DNA of 64,000 nt from positions 1 through 64,000 of the forward strand of contig NZ_JACSPO010000010.1 in assembly GCF_014837105.1 (NCBI RefSeq). Direction: 5' to 3'. The notes beneath the pieces were generated by a model. It searched no databases. It was not told the origin of the DNA and saw only the letters and a list, made by a program, of their open reading frames with translations. The stretch comes from Oceanitalea stevensii (GTDB taxonomy: Bacteria > Actinomycetota > Actinomycetes > Actinomycetales > Actinomycetaceae). Below, piece by piece: positions 53,196-62,362 of the stretch. The position numbers were made by a program, and so were the translations under genes. Each line of letters starts with the position of its first letter. Positions within the stretch are counted from its first letter, which is position 1.

Positions 53196-53792
53196 TCAGT
53201 GCGCCCGGCCGGTCCCACCCAGCTCGCGGACCATCGGCCCGAGGACGGCGACGAGTCGCGCGACGGCGGCGTCGCGCCCCTGCCCCGTCTCGAGCAGCAG
53301 GGTGGCCCCGTGGACGACGGCGTTGATCAGGCCCGCGACGTCGTCGGGCGCGTCCACGCCCAGGGCGTCGAGGGCCGAAATGAGCGGTTCCTGGATCTCG
53401 CGGTGCATCCGCGCGGCCTGCTCGTCCAGTGCCTCGCCAGGATCGAGCGCCGCCAGGGCGCTGCCCACCGCGTGGGCGCCCTCGACGACGAGGTCGATGT
53501 TGGCGACGGCGTAGGCGAGGATGCGGTCGGCGTCCGTCGGGGCGGCGGCCATGGCCTCGCGGATCCGCTCGGTCCACCGCGGATAGATGTCCTTCACCAT
53601 GGCGTGGAGGAGCTCGCGCTTGGAGCCGAAGTACTGGTACGCGCTGGTCCGCGCAAGGCCGGCCCGGGTGGCGACGTCGGACAGGCTGGGCGGCTCACCG
53701 GTCTCCAGGAGGATCGTGTGCGCGGCGTCGAGCAGCGCTCGCTCCCGCGCCGCGCGGTGCTCGGCGACGGTCGCCTCGGTGATCCTGGGCAT
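53196..53792 (-). CDS. TetR-family regulator of the ABC exporter
   Basis: A 198-residue TetR protein. The HTH is SLSDVATRAGLARTSAYQYFGSKRELLHAMV, and the remainder is the all-helical ligand domain. It precedes the exporter genes on the same strand with a 142-bp gap carrying two copies of its likely operator. Whether its own promoter is also controlled cannot be seen. Confidence 0.88.
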   Translation of the reverse strand: MPRITEATVAEHRAARERALLDAAHTILLETGEPPSLSDVATRAGLARTSAYQYFGSKRELLHAMVKDIYPRWTERIREAMAAAPTDADRILAYAVANIDLVVEGAHAVGSALAALDPGEALDEQAARMHREIQEPLISALDALGVDAPDDVAGLINAVVHGATLLLETGQGRDAAVARLVAVLGPMVRELGGTGRAH

Positions 53793-53959
53793 GGCACCTG
53801 ACGATACGCCGCGCCGGTCGAGGCGGTCGCCGCGGCGTGGCGGTCACCCCCGCCGACAGCCGCGACCGCCGGAGCATCACCCGCTCCGCCCCTCCACCGT
53901 CGGGCCTCCCGGTGGAACGGTGGAGCCAGCAGGTTCGACGTCGGCGTCGGGAGCACACG

Positions 53960-56314
53960 ATGAACCGCACGAGCGCAGGCGGTCCGGTGGGCGCGCCGGC
54001 GCGCGCGCTCGCCGCCCTGGTGACGGGGCTCCTCGTGGTCCTCGCCCTGCTGGCGGCGCCCGGCGCACAGGCACAGACGGAGGAGCCGACCCAAGACCCG
54101 ACCGACCGGGCCTGTGCGCTCGCGCGGAGTCTCAACGCGCAGGCTCGGCCTCAGGACGCCCGCGCCCTCGTCGACGAGCATCGCGCCGCAGCGGCAGCGC
54201 ATCGCCGCGACTGCGCCCCGGAGTACTTCGAGGCACAGGCTCGGACCTCGCTTGCCACGATCGTCACGACGCTGGCGGACGATGACGCCCTCGCGCCACT
54301 ACGGGCCCAGCTGGCCGACGTCTGCGGCACATCGGCGGACACACGGAGCGAGGTTCTCGCGGCCTGCGACGTCGCCGTCTCCGCCGAACAGCCGATGACC
54401 TGGAGCGAGGACGTCGCCTCCTCCCTCGCGGGGTTCGTCGAGCGGTGGGCGGAACCACTCCGGGACCTTGCGCTCGCCGTCGTCGGCTTCCTTGCCGCCG
54501 TCTACGTGCTCGCCCGTGTCCAGACCCGTCGTCTCTCGCCGACGCGGTACGCCGCGCTGGCCAGGATCGGCGCCAGCCGTGGTGGCGCGAAGGTCGCCGC
54601 CGGGGCCGTGGTGCTCGCCGCGACGGCCGCGTTCGTCTTCCTCATCGTCTGGGCACCCCGCACGAGCGGGGACGCACCGGTGATCGCTGCTGTCGCCGTC
54701 GTGGTCCTCGCCCTCACGGCGTGGGCGGTGGACCGCGTCGCCCGGCTCCTGGCGAGCTCGCTGCGGATCGCGGTGACCGTGCGAGGCGCGGACGGCAAGG
54801 AGTCGACGAGTGCCACCGCGCACGTCATCGGCATCCTCAACGAGCTCGGGGCCCAGGGCCCGCGAGGGGCGCAGTTCCCCCGCGGTACGGACGTCTCCGC
54901 GCTCGACACCGCTGTCATCAGCGCGCTCCCCGCGGGCGCCGTCGCAAAGCTCCTGCTCGCCGTCCTCCACGTGCTCGTCCCGCGCGCCCCGTGGGAGGTG
55001 TCCATCGACGAGGAGTCCGTGGACCGCGAGACGGTGGAGGTCACCCACAACGGCCGTTCCGCCCTCGTGGCGGTCGTGGACCGAGACGCGCTCGGCCTCC
55101 GGACGCCGGTGCTCACCGCGAGCGCATCTCCATCCGCAGAAGTGGCGGTCCTGCCCGACCTGCACCGCATGAGCGCCGCCCTGGTGCTGGCCAAGCTGCA
55201 CGAGGTGCATCGGTTCCCCGGGTTGGGTGGCGCGACCAACGGCCTGTCCGTCGGGTTCCAGACCGTGGCGACCAGCGACTTCGCACGCGACTACGACGCG
55301 GCCGCGCCGCTCCTGGCCCGGGCCGTGGGCCTGGACAGCGGGAACCTCGCCGCGACGCTGGGCCTGCTCCACTGCCGGTTCCGCAGCGCCAGCAACGCGC
55401 CCGACCTCAGCCTCTACGTCGACGAGCTCACCGCTCTTCTCGACAGGCTCGAGGGCCTCAGCGAGGACGACCCCGCGGGCGCGATGCTCCTCACCTGCCG
55501 GGCGCGGCTCAACCGGCTCGTCGCCCGGATCAACCTCGCCTTCGCAGACGGCAGTGGCACCGCCGCAGGGCTGGGGTGCGCCCGGGAGCTGGCGAAGGCG
55601 CTGGTGACGGACGTCGACGCGCTCGTCGCGGCCCCCGAAGTCCCCGCCGAGAACGTCACCCTGCTCCGGGCGATCGCGCGCAACGCCCGGATCCTCATGG
55701 TGGTCGGGACGAACGGCGCCCCCGAGCCGCCGCTCACCCCCCTCGAGCACCACCAGGCCGCCTGCCACTACGCCACGGCCCCCACGCCTGCCCTCGAGCG
55801 GGCGGTCCACCACCTGCGTCTCGCGGCCGCCGAGCCGCAGCTAGCCGCGTGGCGCGCACTGGACCCCCAGCTCGAGCAGTTCCGCCGTACCGACACCTAC
55901 CGTGCTGCGTTCCCGCCCGAGAAGGACGAGTTCTTCTCCTTGCCCGGGATCGCTCGACTGAAGGACGGCCTCACGCGCCTGGGCATCACGGGTGAACGCG
56001 ACCTCCTGGCGCACTCACCCGCCGAGGTCGCGCAGCTGCTCGGCACGACCTCGGCCGTGACGGGCCGCCTGCTCGCGCTCGTCCGCCTGGTCTCCCAGGT
56101 GCCCAGCGACCTCCATCCCTGGCGCTACACGATCGGCTCCTGGGTCGCGCGGACGGCGCGTCCGGGGCTCACGCGAGCCGAGTTGGCGGAAGCCGTCGCC
56201 GAGGAGCTCGCGGAGGAGCTCAGCGCCGGTGAGATCGCGGCACTTCAGGCGTGGGTTCGCGCGGGCTCCTGCCGCCGGTCCGACCTCGCGGACTATCTGC
56301 GCGCCATCACCTGA
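53960..56314 (+). CDS. Unknown three-helix membrane protein with large cytoplasmic part
   Basis: A 784-residue protein I do not recognise. A signal peptide (about 1-38) precedes an extracytoplasmic segment (39-165) with four cysteines (52, 85, 122, 136) that could form two disulfides. Three membrane helices follow (about 167-187, 211-231, 240-258). The cytoplasmic remainder has a mixed alpha/beta region (about 268-430: RIAVTVRGADGKESTSATAH), a helical TPR-like region (about 445-650) and, near 655-715, a helix-hairpin-helix-like segment (LPGIARLKDGLTRLGITGERD) recalling DUF4332. A 9-bp inverted repeat (53892-53925) lies before the ATG. It is monocistronic and ends in a hairpin shared with the convergent aminotransferase gene. 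Signal transduction or a membrane scaffold are open guesses. Confidence 0.7.
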   Translation: MNRTSAGGPVGAPARALAALVTGLLVVLALLAAPGAQAQTEEPTQDPTDRACALARSLNAQARPQDARALVDEHRAAAAAHRRDCAPEYFEAQARTSLATIVTTLADDDALAPLRAQLADVCGTSADTRSEVLAACDVAVSAEQPMTWSEDVASSLAGFVERWAEPLRDLALAVVGFLAAVYVLARVQTRRLSPTRYAALARIGASRGGAKVAAGAVVLAATAAFVFLIVWAPRTSGDAPVIAAVAVVVLALTAWAVDRVARLLASSLRIAVTVRGADGKESTSATAHVIGILNELGAQGPRGAQFPRGTDVSALDTAVISALPAGAVAKLLLAVLHVLVPRAPWEVSIDEESVDRETVEVTHNGRSALVAVVDRDALGLRTPVLTASASPSAEVAVLPDLHRMSAALVLAKLHEVHRFPGLGGATNGLSVGFQTVATSDFARDYDAAAPLLARAVGLDSGNLAATLGLLHCRFRSASNAPDLSLYVDELTALLDRLEGLSEDDPAGAMLLTCRARLNRLVARINLAFADGSGTAAGLGCARELAKALVTDVDALVAAPEVPAENVTLLRAIARNARILMVVGTNGAPEPPLTPLEHHQAACHYATAPTPALERAVHHLRLAAAEPQLAAWRALDPQLEQFRRTDTYRAAFPPEKDEFFSLPGIARLKDGLTRLGITGERDLLAHSPAEVAQLLGTTSAVTGRLLALVRLVSQVPSDLHPWRYTIGSWVARTARPGLTRAELAEAVAEELAEELSAGEIAALQAWVRAGSCRRSDLADYLRAIT

Positions 56315-56337
56315 GTCCGAGCGTGTCTGTTTCCGGT

Positions 56338-56410
56338 GCTTGCGTCGCACTCTCGCGCCTTCGGTCGCCCCTCGGAACGGACGCGGGAGTTGTGAGGGTG
56401 CGACGCAAGC
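56338..56410. terminator. Long imperfect hairpin between convergent genes
   Basis: GCTTGCGTCGCAC (56338-56350) pairs perfectly with 56398-56410, and CTCTCGCG inside it can pair with CGCGGGAG near 56383. It fills the 103-bp gap between two convergent stops, consistent with a bidirectional terminator. Confidence 0.5.
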
Positions 56411-56417
56411 GAGCGGC

Positions 56418-57638
56418 TCAGGCGCGGAGGCGCGCCAGCCCCTCGGCCGCACGCTCCAGCACGCTCTCCTGCTTGACGTAGGTGAAGCGCACCCACGAAC
56501 CCAGCGCATCCGCCGTCGTTGACCCGGCGGCGCAGAACGCACTGACCGGGATCCCGACGACGTCGGCCAGCTCGGGCAGCCGGCGGCACAGGTCGACGGC
56601 GTCGGTGAAGCCGAGCGGTGCGGCGTCGGCGACGACGAAGTACGTGCCGGCCGCCCGGACCGTGGCGAAACCTGCGGCGTCGAGCGCTCCGGTGAGGAGG
56701 TCGCGGCGGGACTGCAGGGAGGCCCGGAGCCCGGCGACGTACTCCCCCGTCCGCCCGTCCTCGTCGGCCAGCCCGGCCGCGACGGCGTGCTGGAACGGCC
56801 CGGAGGCGACGTAGGTGAGGAACTGCTTGACGGTGCGCACGGCGGTGACGAGCTCCGCCGGGCCGTGGATCCACCCGACCTTCCACCCGGTGAAGGACAG
56901 CGACTTCCCCGAGGAGGAGATCGTCAGCGTGCGCCCTGCCGCGGCGGGGAGCGTGGCGAGCGGGACGTGCCGCACGCCGTCGTAGGTGAGGTGCTCGTAG
57001 ACCTCGTCGGTGACGATGACGGCGTCCCGTGCCGCGGCCTGCTCCGCCAGGAGCGTCAACTCGTCGATCGTGAGGACGGTGCCGGTGGGGTTGTGCGGGG
57101 TGTTGACCAGGACGATACGCGTGCGGTCGGTGAACGCCGCGCGCACGTCGTCGGGGTCGAGGTGGAAGCCGTCCGGGCCGGGGCGCAGCGCGATGGTGCG
57201 GTGGGTGGCGCCGGCCATCGCGATGGAGGCGGCGTAGGAGTCGTAGTACGGCTCGAGGGTGAGGACCTCGTCCCCCGGCCCGGCGAGCGCGAGGATCGTC
57301 GCGGCGATCGCCTCGGTCGCGCCGGCGGTGACGAGCACCTCGGTGTCCGGGTCGACGCTCAAGCCGTAGTGGCGGGCCTGGTGCGCGGCGACCGCCTCGC
57401 GCAGCTGCGGGATGCCGGGGCCCGGCGGGTACTGGTTATGGCCGTCCCGGATGGCCGCGATTGCGGCCTCCTTGAGGTGCTCGGGCCCGTCGACGTCCGG
57501 GAAGCCCTGACCGAGGTTGACCGCGCCCGTGCGGGCGGCGAGCTCGGACATCTCGGCAAAGATCGTCGGGGCGACGACGCCCGACGGCGAGAGCAGGCCG
57601 GCCCCCCGGGCCACGTCGATCCAGCGGTCACTACGCAT
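56418..57638 (-). CDS. Class I/II PLP aminotransferase (DapC/YbdL-like)
   Basis: A 406-residue fold-type I aminotransferase. Features are VNLGQGFPDVDGPEHLKEAA and YPPGPGIPQLREAVAAHQ at the N-terminus, IVLVNTPHNPTGTVL (PLP contact Asn), VIVTDEVYEHLTYDG and SSSGKSLSFTGWKVGW with the Schiff-base Lys. The set fits methionine/kynurenine-type or N-succinyldiaminopimelate aminotransferases; the sequence alone does not decide. Start ATG 57638 gives the family N-terminus. It is divergent from the MFS gene. Confidence 0.85.
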   Translation of the reverse strand: MRSDRWIDVARGAGLLSPSGVVAPTIFAEMSELAARTGAVNLGQGFPDVDGPEHLKEAAIAAIRDGHNQYPPGPGIPQLREAVAAHQARHYGLSVDPDTEVLVTAGATEAIAATILALAGPGDEVLTLEPYYDSYAASIAMAGATHRTIALRPGPDGFHLDPDDVRAAFTDRTRIVLVNTPHNPTGTVLTIDELTLLAEQAAARDAVIVTDEVYEHLTYDGVRHVPLATLPAAAGRTLTISSSGKSLSFTGWKVGWIHGPAELVTAVRTVKQFLTYVASGPFQHAVAAGLADEDGRTGEYVAGLRASLQSRRDLLTGALDAAGFATVRAAGTYFVVADAAPLGFTDAVDLCRRLPELADVVGIPVSAFCAAGSTTADALGSWVRFTYVKQESVLERAAEGLARLRA

Positions 57639-57836
57639 GGCGCGATCCTCGCATCCGTCCGCGGGTCCAGACCATGGCGTCCACGTCGAGCGCTGGCCCG
57701 CGAGCTCCTGGTCAACACGCACATCGCACTGCGACAGACGGCAGCAACGGCAGAGGCCCAGAGCGTCGCGACCATAGGTGTCCGCTGCCCAGGCGGCGTC
57801 AGTCCTAGACTCAGCCCGGTCGGCGAGAGGACGACG

Positions 57837-59102
57837 ATGCCGCAACACGAACCCACGCGACGCCGCGCCGTTGCACTCCTCGCCCTGAGCAACGTCCTGG
57901 GCGGGATCGGGGTGGCGTCGGGGATCGCCGTCGGCGCCCTGCTCGCCGAGCGCCTCGGGGGCACGGCCGTGGCCGGCCTGGCGCAGGCCACGGGCGTCCT
58001 CGGCGCCGCGGTCGCCGCCGTCCCGCTCGCCACCCTGGCCACCCGGCGGGGCCGGCGGTGGTCGCTCACGCTCGGGTACACGGTCGCCCTGCTCGGCGCC
58101 GGCCTCGTCGTCACGGCCGCCGTCATCGGCTCCTTCCTCGTCCTGCTGCTGGGGCTGGGGACCTTCGGGGTGGCGCAGGCAGCGAACCTCCAGTCCCGGT
58201 ACGCCGCCGCCGACGGAGCGAGCGCCGCCACCCGCGCCCGGTCGATCTCGGTCGTCCTGTGGGCGACGACGGTCGGCTCGGTGGCCGGGCCCAACCTCAC
58301 GGCGGTGGGCGAGCGGGCGGCCTCGGAAGTCGGCATCCCTGGCCTCGCCGGGCCCTACCTGTTCTCCGCCCTCGCCTTCGCCCTCGCCGCCACCGTCCTC
58401 GGCGTCTTCTTCCGCCCCGTCGACGGCGCGGCGGACGGCTCGGCCGGACAGCCGCCACCGGCGGGTACCGCGTCCGCGCCGCGGGCGGTCGGTGCCACGG
58501 CCGCGCTGCGGTGGGCTGCCGGGCACCCGGTGGCCAGGTTCGCCGTCGGGCTCATCGCCGTGGCCCACGCCGTCATGGTCATGGTCATGGTGATGACGCC
58601 GGTGCACATGCAGCACAGCGGGATGAGCCTGGAGCTCGTCGGCATCGTCATCAGCGTCCACGTCCTGGGGATGTACGCGCTCAGCCCGGTGTTCGGGTGG
58701 CTGGTCGACCGGCGTGGCGGTGTGGCCGTGGCGGTCGGCGGCATCCTCGTCCTCCTCGCCGCGACCGTCCTGGGCTTCGTCGCGGCCGCCTCGGGCGAGA
58801 GCCCGGGCCTCACCGCCCTCGCGCTCACGGTCCTGGGCCTCGGCTGGTCGGCGTCGCTCATCTCCGCCTCCGCGCTGCTCACCGAGGTCGCGCCCGACCA
58901 CGTGCGGGTCCCGCTGCAGGGGGCCACGGACGCCGCCATGAGCTACGCCGGCGCGGCGGCCGCCGCCCTGGCCGGCCCGATCCTCGCGGCGGGCTGGTTC
59001 CGCGCGGTCAACGTCGCGGCGGCGCTGCTCCTGGTCCCTGCGGCGCTCCTCGCCGTGGGCGCCGCTCGCCGTCCCGCCGCCACGCCTGCCGATGGCCGCT
59101 GA
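57837..59102 (+). CDS. MFS transporter
   Basis: A 421-residue major facilitator protein with about 12 helices. It begins with VALLALSNVLGGIGVASGIAVGALL and has the TM2-3 loop LATLATRRGRRWSLTLGYTV; a run of alternating Met/Val (AVMVMVMVMTP) marks TM7. After the central loop, FGWLVDRRGGVAVAVGG is the second copy of the conserved loop. The substrate is unknown. It is divergent from the aminotransferase (198-bp gap), so export of a related amino acid derivative is possible but unsupported. Confidence 0.85.
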   Translation: MPQHEPTRRRAVALLALSNVLGGIGVASGIAVGALLAERLGGTAVAGLAQATGVLGAAVAAVPLATLATRRGRRWSLTLGYTVALLGAGLVVTAAVIGSFLVLLLGLGTFGVAQAANLQSRYAAADGASAATRARSISVVLWATTVGSVAGPNLTAVGERAASEVGIPGLAGPYLFSALAFALAATVLGVFFRPVDGAADGSAGQPPPAGTASAPRAVGATAALRWAAGHPVARFAVGLIAVAHAVMVMVMVMTPVHMQHSGMSLELVGIVISVHVLGMYALSPVFGWLVDRRGGVAVAVGGILVLLAATVLGFVAAASGESPGLTALALTVLGLGWSASLISASALLTEVAPDHVRVPLQGATDAAMSYAGAAAAALAGPILAAGWFRAVNVAAALLLVPAALLAVGAARRPAATPADGR

Positions 59103-59125
59103 CCACGGCAACTCCGCCGCCCGCG

Positions 59126-59266
59126 TCAGAAGAACTCCTCGACGTCCCCGAGGTCACCGCTCGTCACCACAATCCCTGGGTGCTGGGTCTCGTACGCAAC
59201 CGCCTCGCGCTGCGACTCCGTACGCTCGGTCGTGATCTCGGTCAGATGAGTTCGTCGCGTGCCCAC
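59126..59266 (-). CDS. Small acidic-tailed protein A (46 aa)
   Basis: Starting at GTG 59266 it encodes VGTRRTHLTEITTERTESQR, a middle of EAVAYETQ, and the end GDLGDVEEFF. It is paralogous to the 48-residue protein at 60289-60435: both share (M/V)GTRxxHLxE, an ER, VAxE and an acidic C-terminus GDxxxxEEF. The 5' flanks are also alike: GGAAGG RBS, CACCGCCCGRTGYCGG on the plus strand and ATTGATAYCACGGCGC, giving a common -10 TATCAA on the minus strand. The shared promoter and start region argue that it is a real gene. Function unknown; it lacks a signal peptide or membrane helix. Confidence 0.6.
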   Translation of the reverse strand: MGTRRTHLTEITTERTESQREAVAYETQHPGIVVTSGDLGDVEEFF

Positions 59267-59501
59267 AGGGCTGCCTTCCGGTCCGGGGGTTTCCACCGCC
59301 CGGTGTCGGACGATTGATATCACGGCGCCATCCGACGGACATCACATTCCTCGCACGATTTCAGAATGCGGTCGCGGGGAGCCCGGGCGTCGCGACCTCT
59401 CGCTCGAGGAACTCCTTGCGGACGACGCCAGGGTCGCGCGCCGTTCTCCCCAGGTGTAGTGATGAGGGGCCGGACGGCACCGGAGGAGGATCGAGGAGCC
59501 C

Positions 59502-60257
59502 GTGACCCAGGTTCTCGAAGCAGGCGCGTGGGGCGCGCTCGGGGGCGTCGCGCTCGTGATCGGCGCGGCCGTCGCATGGTTCGTCCGGGTGCCGGCGGCC
59601 GTTGTCGCGGCGGTCATGGCCTTCGGCTCCGGAGTGCTCATCTCCGCGCTCGCCTTCGAGCTCGTCCAGGAGGCGGCCGACGTCGGCGGGGTGGGCCCCA
59701 CCGTGCTCGGCTTCCTCGGCGGGGCGATCGCCTACATGCTCGCCAACGCGCAGCTCGCCCGCCGCGGCGCACGGCACCGCAAGCGCTCCCAGGGGCAGCA
59801 GCCCCGCGAGGAGGAGACCAGCGGAAGCGGAGCCGCGATCGCCGTCGGTGCGCTGCTCGACGGCGTCCCGGAGTCGGTCGTTCTCGGTGCCAGCCTGCTC
59901 GGAGGCGGCGGGGTGAGCACCGCCGTCGTCGCCGCGGTCTTCATCTCCAACCTGCCCGAGGGCTTGTCGAGTGCCGCCGGGATGAAGCGGTCCGGGCGCA
60001 GTGCGCGGTACGTCTTCGGGGTGTGGGGCGGGATTGCCGTCGCGAGCGCTGTCGCGGCCGCGCTCGGCTACCTGCTCCTCGGCTCCGCGTCGCCCCAGGT
60101 CGTCGCCGCCATCACAGCGGTGGCCGCCGGCGCCATCCTCACGATGCTCGCCGACACGATGATCCCCGAGGCGTTCGAGCGCACGCGCACGCTCACCGGG
60201 CTGATCGCGGCCGTCGGTTTCGTCTGCGCGTTCGCGATCAGCGAGGCAGGCGGCTGA
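59502..60257 (+). CDS. ZIP-family metal transporter
   Basis: A 251-residue membrane protein of the ZIP family with about eight helices. The metal-site motifs are ALLDGVPESVVLGAS in TM4 and SNLPEGLSSAAGM in TM5. The cytoplasmic loop between TM3 and TM4 is basic (RRGARHRKRSQGQQ) rather than His-rich. GTG 59502 is preceded by GAGGAG. It probably imports zinc or another divalent cation. It is bracketed by two small paralogous genes on the opposite strand. Confidence 0.85.
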   Translation: MTQVLEAGAWGALGGVALVIGAAVAWFVRVPAAVVAAVMAFGSGVLISALAFELVQEAADVGGVGPTVLGFLGGAIAYMLANAQLARRGARHRKRSQGQQPREEETSGSGAAIAVGALLDGVPESVVLGASLLGGGGVSTAVVAAVFISNLPEGLSSAAGMKRSGRSARYVFGVWGGIAVASAVAAALGYLLLGSASPQVVAAITAVAAGAILTMLADTMIPEAFERTRTLTGLIAAVGFVCAFAISEAGG

Positions 60258-60288
60258 TCCGACGACGACGTCGCCGTCCCCTCCCGCG

Positions 60289-60435
60289 TCAGAGGAACTC
60301 TTCGGAGTCCCCGAACTCGCCGATGATGAAACGGAGCGCTGCCTGCTGGATCTCGTACTCCGCCGCTACGGTGTCGCGCCACGACGTCGCGCGCTCCACC
60401 GATGTCTCGATCAGGTGATCCTGTCGGGTGCCCAT
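60289..60435 (-). CDS. Small acidic-tailed protein B (48 aa)
   Basis: From ATG 60435 it reads MGTRQDHLIETSVERATSWR, then DTVAAEYEIQQAALRFIIGE, and ends FGDSEEFL. It is the paralogue of protein A at 59126-59266 on the same strand, with a matching 5' flank (RBS GGGAGGG, -10 TATCAA near 60490). The C-terminal halves diverge more than the N-terminal 15 residues. A helical N-terminal part with an acidic end is all that can be seen. Function unknown. Confidence 0.6.
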   Translation of the reverse strand: MGTRQDHLIETSVERATSWRDTVAAEYEIQQAALRFIIGEFGDSEEFL

Positions 60436-60575
60436 GAGGTTGCCCTCCCGTCCGGGGTGTCGACACCGCCCGATGCCGACAGGGCCATTGATACCACGGC
60501 GCGTGTCGACCGACCCATTCCCGTGGAGGCTGGTCCCTATTCTCGGAACGTCCCATTGACGTCCTCAAGAAGCGC

Positions 60576-60935
60576 TCACCAGCACAAGCAGAACGGATGC
60601 CCCGCCGGATCGGCATAGACCCGGAACGTGTCCGTCGCGTTCCCGTTCTGGGACCCCTTGAGCAGCCGCGCGCCGTGCGCGATGACGTGCTCGTGCGCCT
60701 CCTCGATGTCGTCGATCCACAGGTCGAGGTGGATCTGCTGCGGGTTCCCGTCGGGCCACTGGGGCGGCACGTGGTCGGGCGCCAGCTGCACCGCGACGAA
60801 CGGCTTCCCGTCGACCACCACCTCGTGCCAGTCGTCGTCGGCCTCGACGGTCCCTCCCAGCACCCCCGCCCAGAAGCGGCTCTCCACGTCCAGGTCGGCG
60901 GCGTCGAACACGACGAGGTGATGCTTGATCTGCAT
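60576..60935 (-). CDS. VOC-superfamily protein, paralogue of the 41.0 kb gene
   Basis: A 119-residue protein of the vicinal oxygen chelate fold. VVFDAADLDVESRFWAGVLGG and VQLAPDHVPPQWPDGNPQQ are almost identical to the protein at 41036-41413, and it ends FRVYADPAGHPFCLCW. It lacks the Ser/Ala tail of that paralogue and stands alone. A recent duplication or shared substrate is likely. Confidence 0.8.
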   Translation of the reverse strand: MQIKHHLVVFDAADLDVESRFWAGVLGGTVEADDDWHEVVVDGKPFVAVQLAPDHVPPQWPDGNPQQIHLDLWIDDIEEAHEHVIAHGARLLKGSQNGNATDTFRVYADPAGHPFCLCW

Positions 60936-61136
60936 GGCGGCCTCCTTGCTCGCGAGGGCAAGGCTAGTAGCCGCCACCCCGCCAGCGCGAGGGGCTGATC
61001 GCCCCGATCTCCCACGTCCTCTGGAACGCACATCCGGTACGTCCCAGCGTGGCGCCAGGTGCGTCCAGACGACCGGGGGTGCGTCCCAGGCGGACGGAGG
61101 GGGCGGCGGAAGGCGAGCCGTCGACGGCCGCCGCGC

Positions 61137-62153
61137 TCAGACCCGCAGCAGCGCCTTGATCGCACGCCGCTCATCCATCGCGCGGTACGCCTCGGCGGCG
61201 TCCTCGAGCGGCACCTCGAGGTCGAACACGCGGCCCGGGTCGATGCGCCGGTTCCAGATGAGGTCGATGAGCTCGGGCAGGTACTCGCGGACCGGCGCCG
61301 GCCCGCCGTGGAGGTGGACGTGGGAGCCGAAGAGCAGCTTGCCGGGGATCTCCACGCCGTGGGAGACACCCACGAACCCGACGTGACCGCCGGGCCGGGT
61401 CGCCTTGATCGCCTGGAGCATCGACTCCTGGGTGCCGACGGCCTCGATGACCGAGTGCGCGCCCAGCCCGTCGGTGAGCTCCTTGACGGCGTCCGCGCCC
61501 TCGTCGCCGCGCGAGGTGACGACGTCGATCGCGCCGAACTCCTTCGCGAGCGCCTGCCGGTCGGCGTGCCGGCTGAAGATGACGATCCGCTCGGCGCCCA
61601 TCTCGCGGGCCGCCAGCACGCCGAGCAGCCCCACCGCGCCGTCGCCCACCACCGCGACCGTCTTGCCCGGCCCCGCCTGCGCCGCGGCCGCCGCGAACCA
61701 GCCGGTGCCGAGGACGTCGGAGGCGGCGAGCAGGCTGGGGACCAGGTCCGGCGAGGGCTCACCGGGGGTGGCGACGAGCGTGCCGTCGGCGAGCGGCACC
61801 CGCAGGTACTCGGCCTGCGAACCGCCCATCCCCACGCGCTGGACGCAGGACGTCTGGTACCCGGCCCGGCAGATCTCGCACGTGTTGTCCGAGGCGACGA
61901 AGGACCCGACGACGAAGTCGCCCACCTTCACGTTGGTCACCGCGGAGCCGACCTCCTCGACGACGCCCACGTACTCGTGCCCCATGGGCCGCGGCTCCCG
62001 GATCTCGTCGGCACCGCGGTAGGGCCACAGGTCCGAGCCGCACACGCACGCCGCAGCGAGCCGGATGACCGCGTCGGTCGGCTCCTGGACCGTCGGCATC
62101 GGAAGGTCCTCGACGCGGACATCCCCCGCTCCGTGCATGACAACTCCGCGCAT
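61137..62153 (-). CDS. Zinc-dependent alcohol dehydrogenase
   Basis: A 338-residue medium-chain dehydrogenase. Catalytic zinc ligands are in CVCGSDLWPYRG (Cys) and GHEYVGVVEEVGS (His-Glu); the structural-zinc lobe CEICRAGYQTSC has three of the usual four cysteines. The NAD(P) site is VAVVGDGAVGLLGVLAA. ATG 62153 is used because it opens the family sequence MRGVVMHGAGDVRVEDLP. Substrate not deducible. Confidence 0.88.
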   Translation of the reverse strand: MRGVVMHGAGDVRVEDLPMPTVQEPTDAVIRLAAACVCGSDLWPYRGADEIREPRPMGHEYVGVVEEVGSAVTNVKVGDFVVGSFVASDNTCEICRAGYQTSCVQRVGMGGSQAEYLRVPLADGTLVATPGEPSPDLVPSLLAASDVLGTGWFAAAAAQAGPGKTVAVVGDGAVGLLGVLAAREMGAERIVIFSRHADRQALAKEFGAIDVVTSRGDEGADAVKELTDGLGAHSVIEAVGTQESMLQAIKATRPGGHVGFVGVSHGVEIPGKLLFGSHVHLHGGPAPVREYLPELIDLIWNRRIDPGRVFDLEVPLEDAAEAYRAMDERRAIKALLRV

Positions 62154-62362
62154 GGTGCTCCTTCTCGGTCGCCGGTCGGCCCGACGGTCGTCTGGTGGTG
62201 GGACACCAGGGTCACCTCCCCCACGTGTCCTCACAACCGCTGCCCGGCCGCGACGTGCCCACCCGCGGCGTCGTGTGGTCACGACCCCATGGACACACCC
62301 GAGGAGTGAGCACCGACGGTGCGGACGTTTACGCGGGCGGCCGCTGGTGGCACGCTCGAGGC

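Noticed and set aside
59259..59459. Plus-strand 66-aa frame (LSLEELLADDARVARRSPQV end)
   Set aside because: It overlaps the conserved promoter of small protein A, has no RBS and no paralogue; the coding-like end may be chance.
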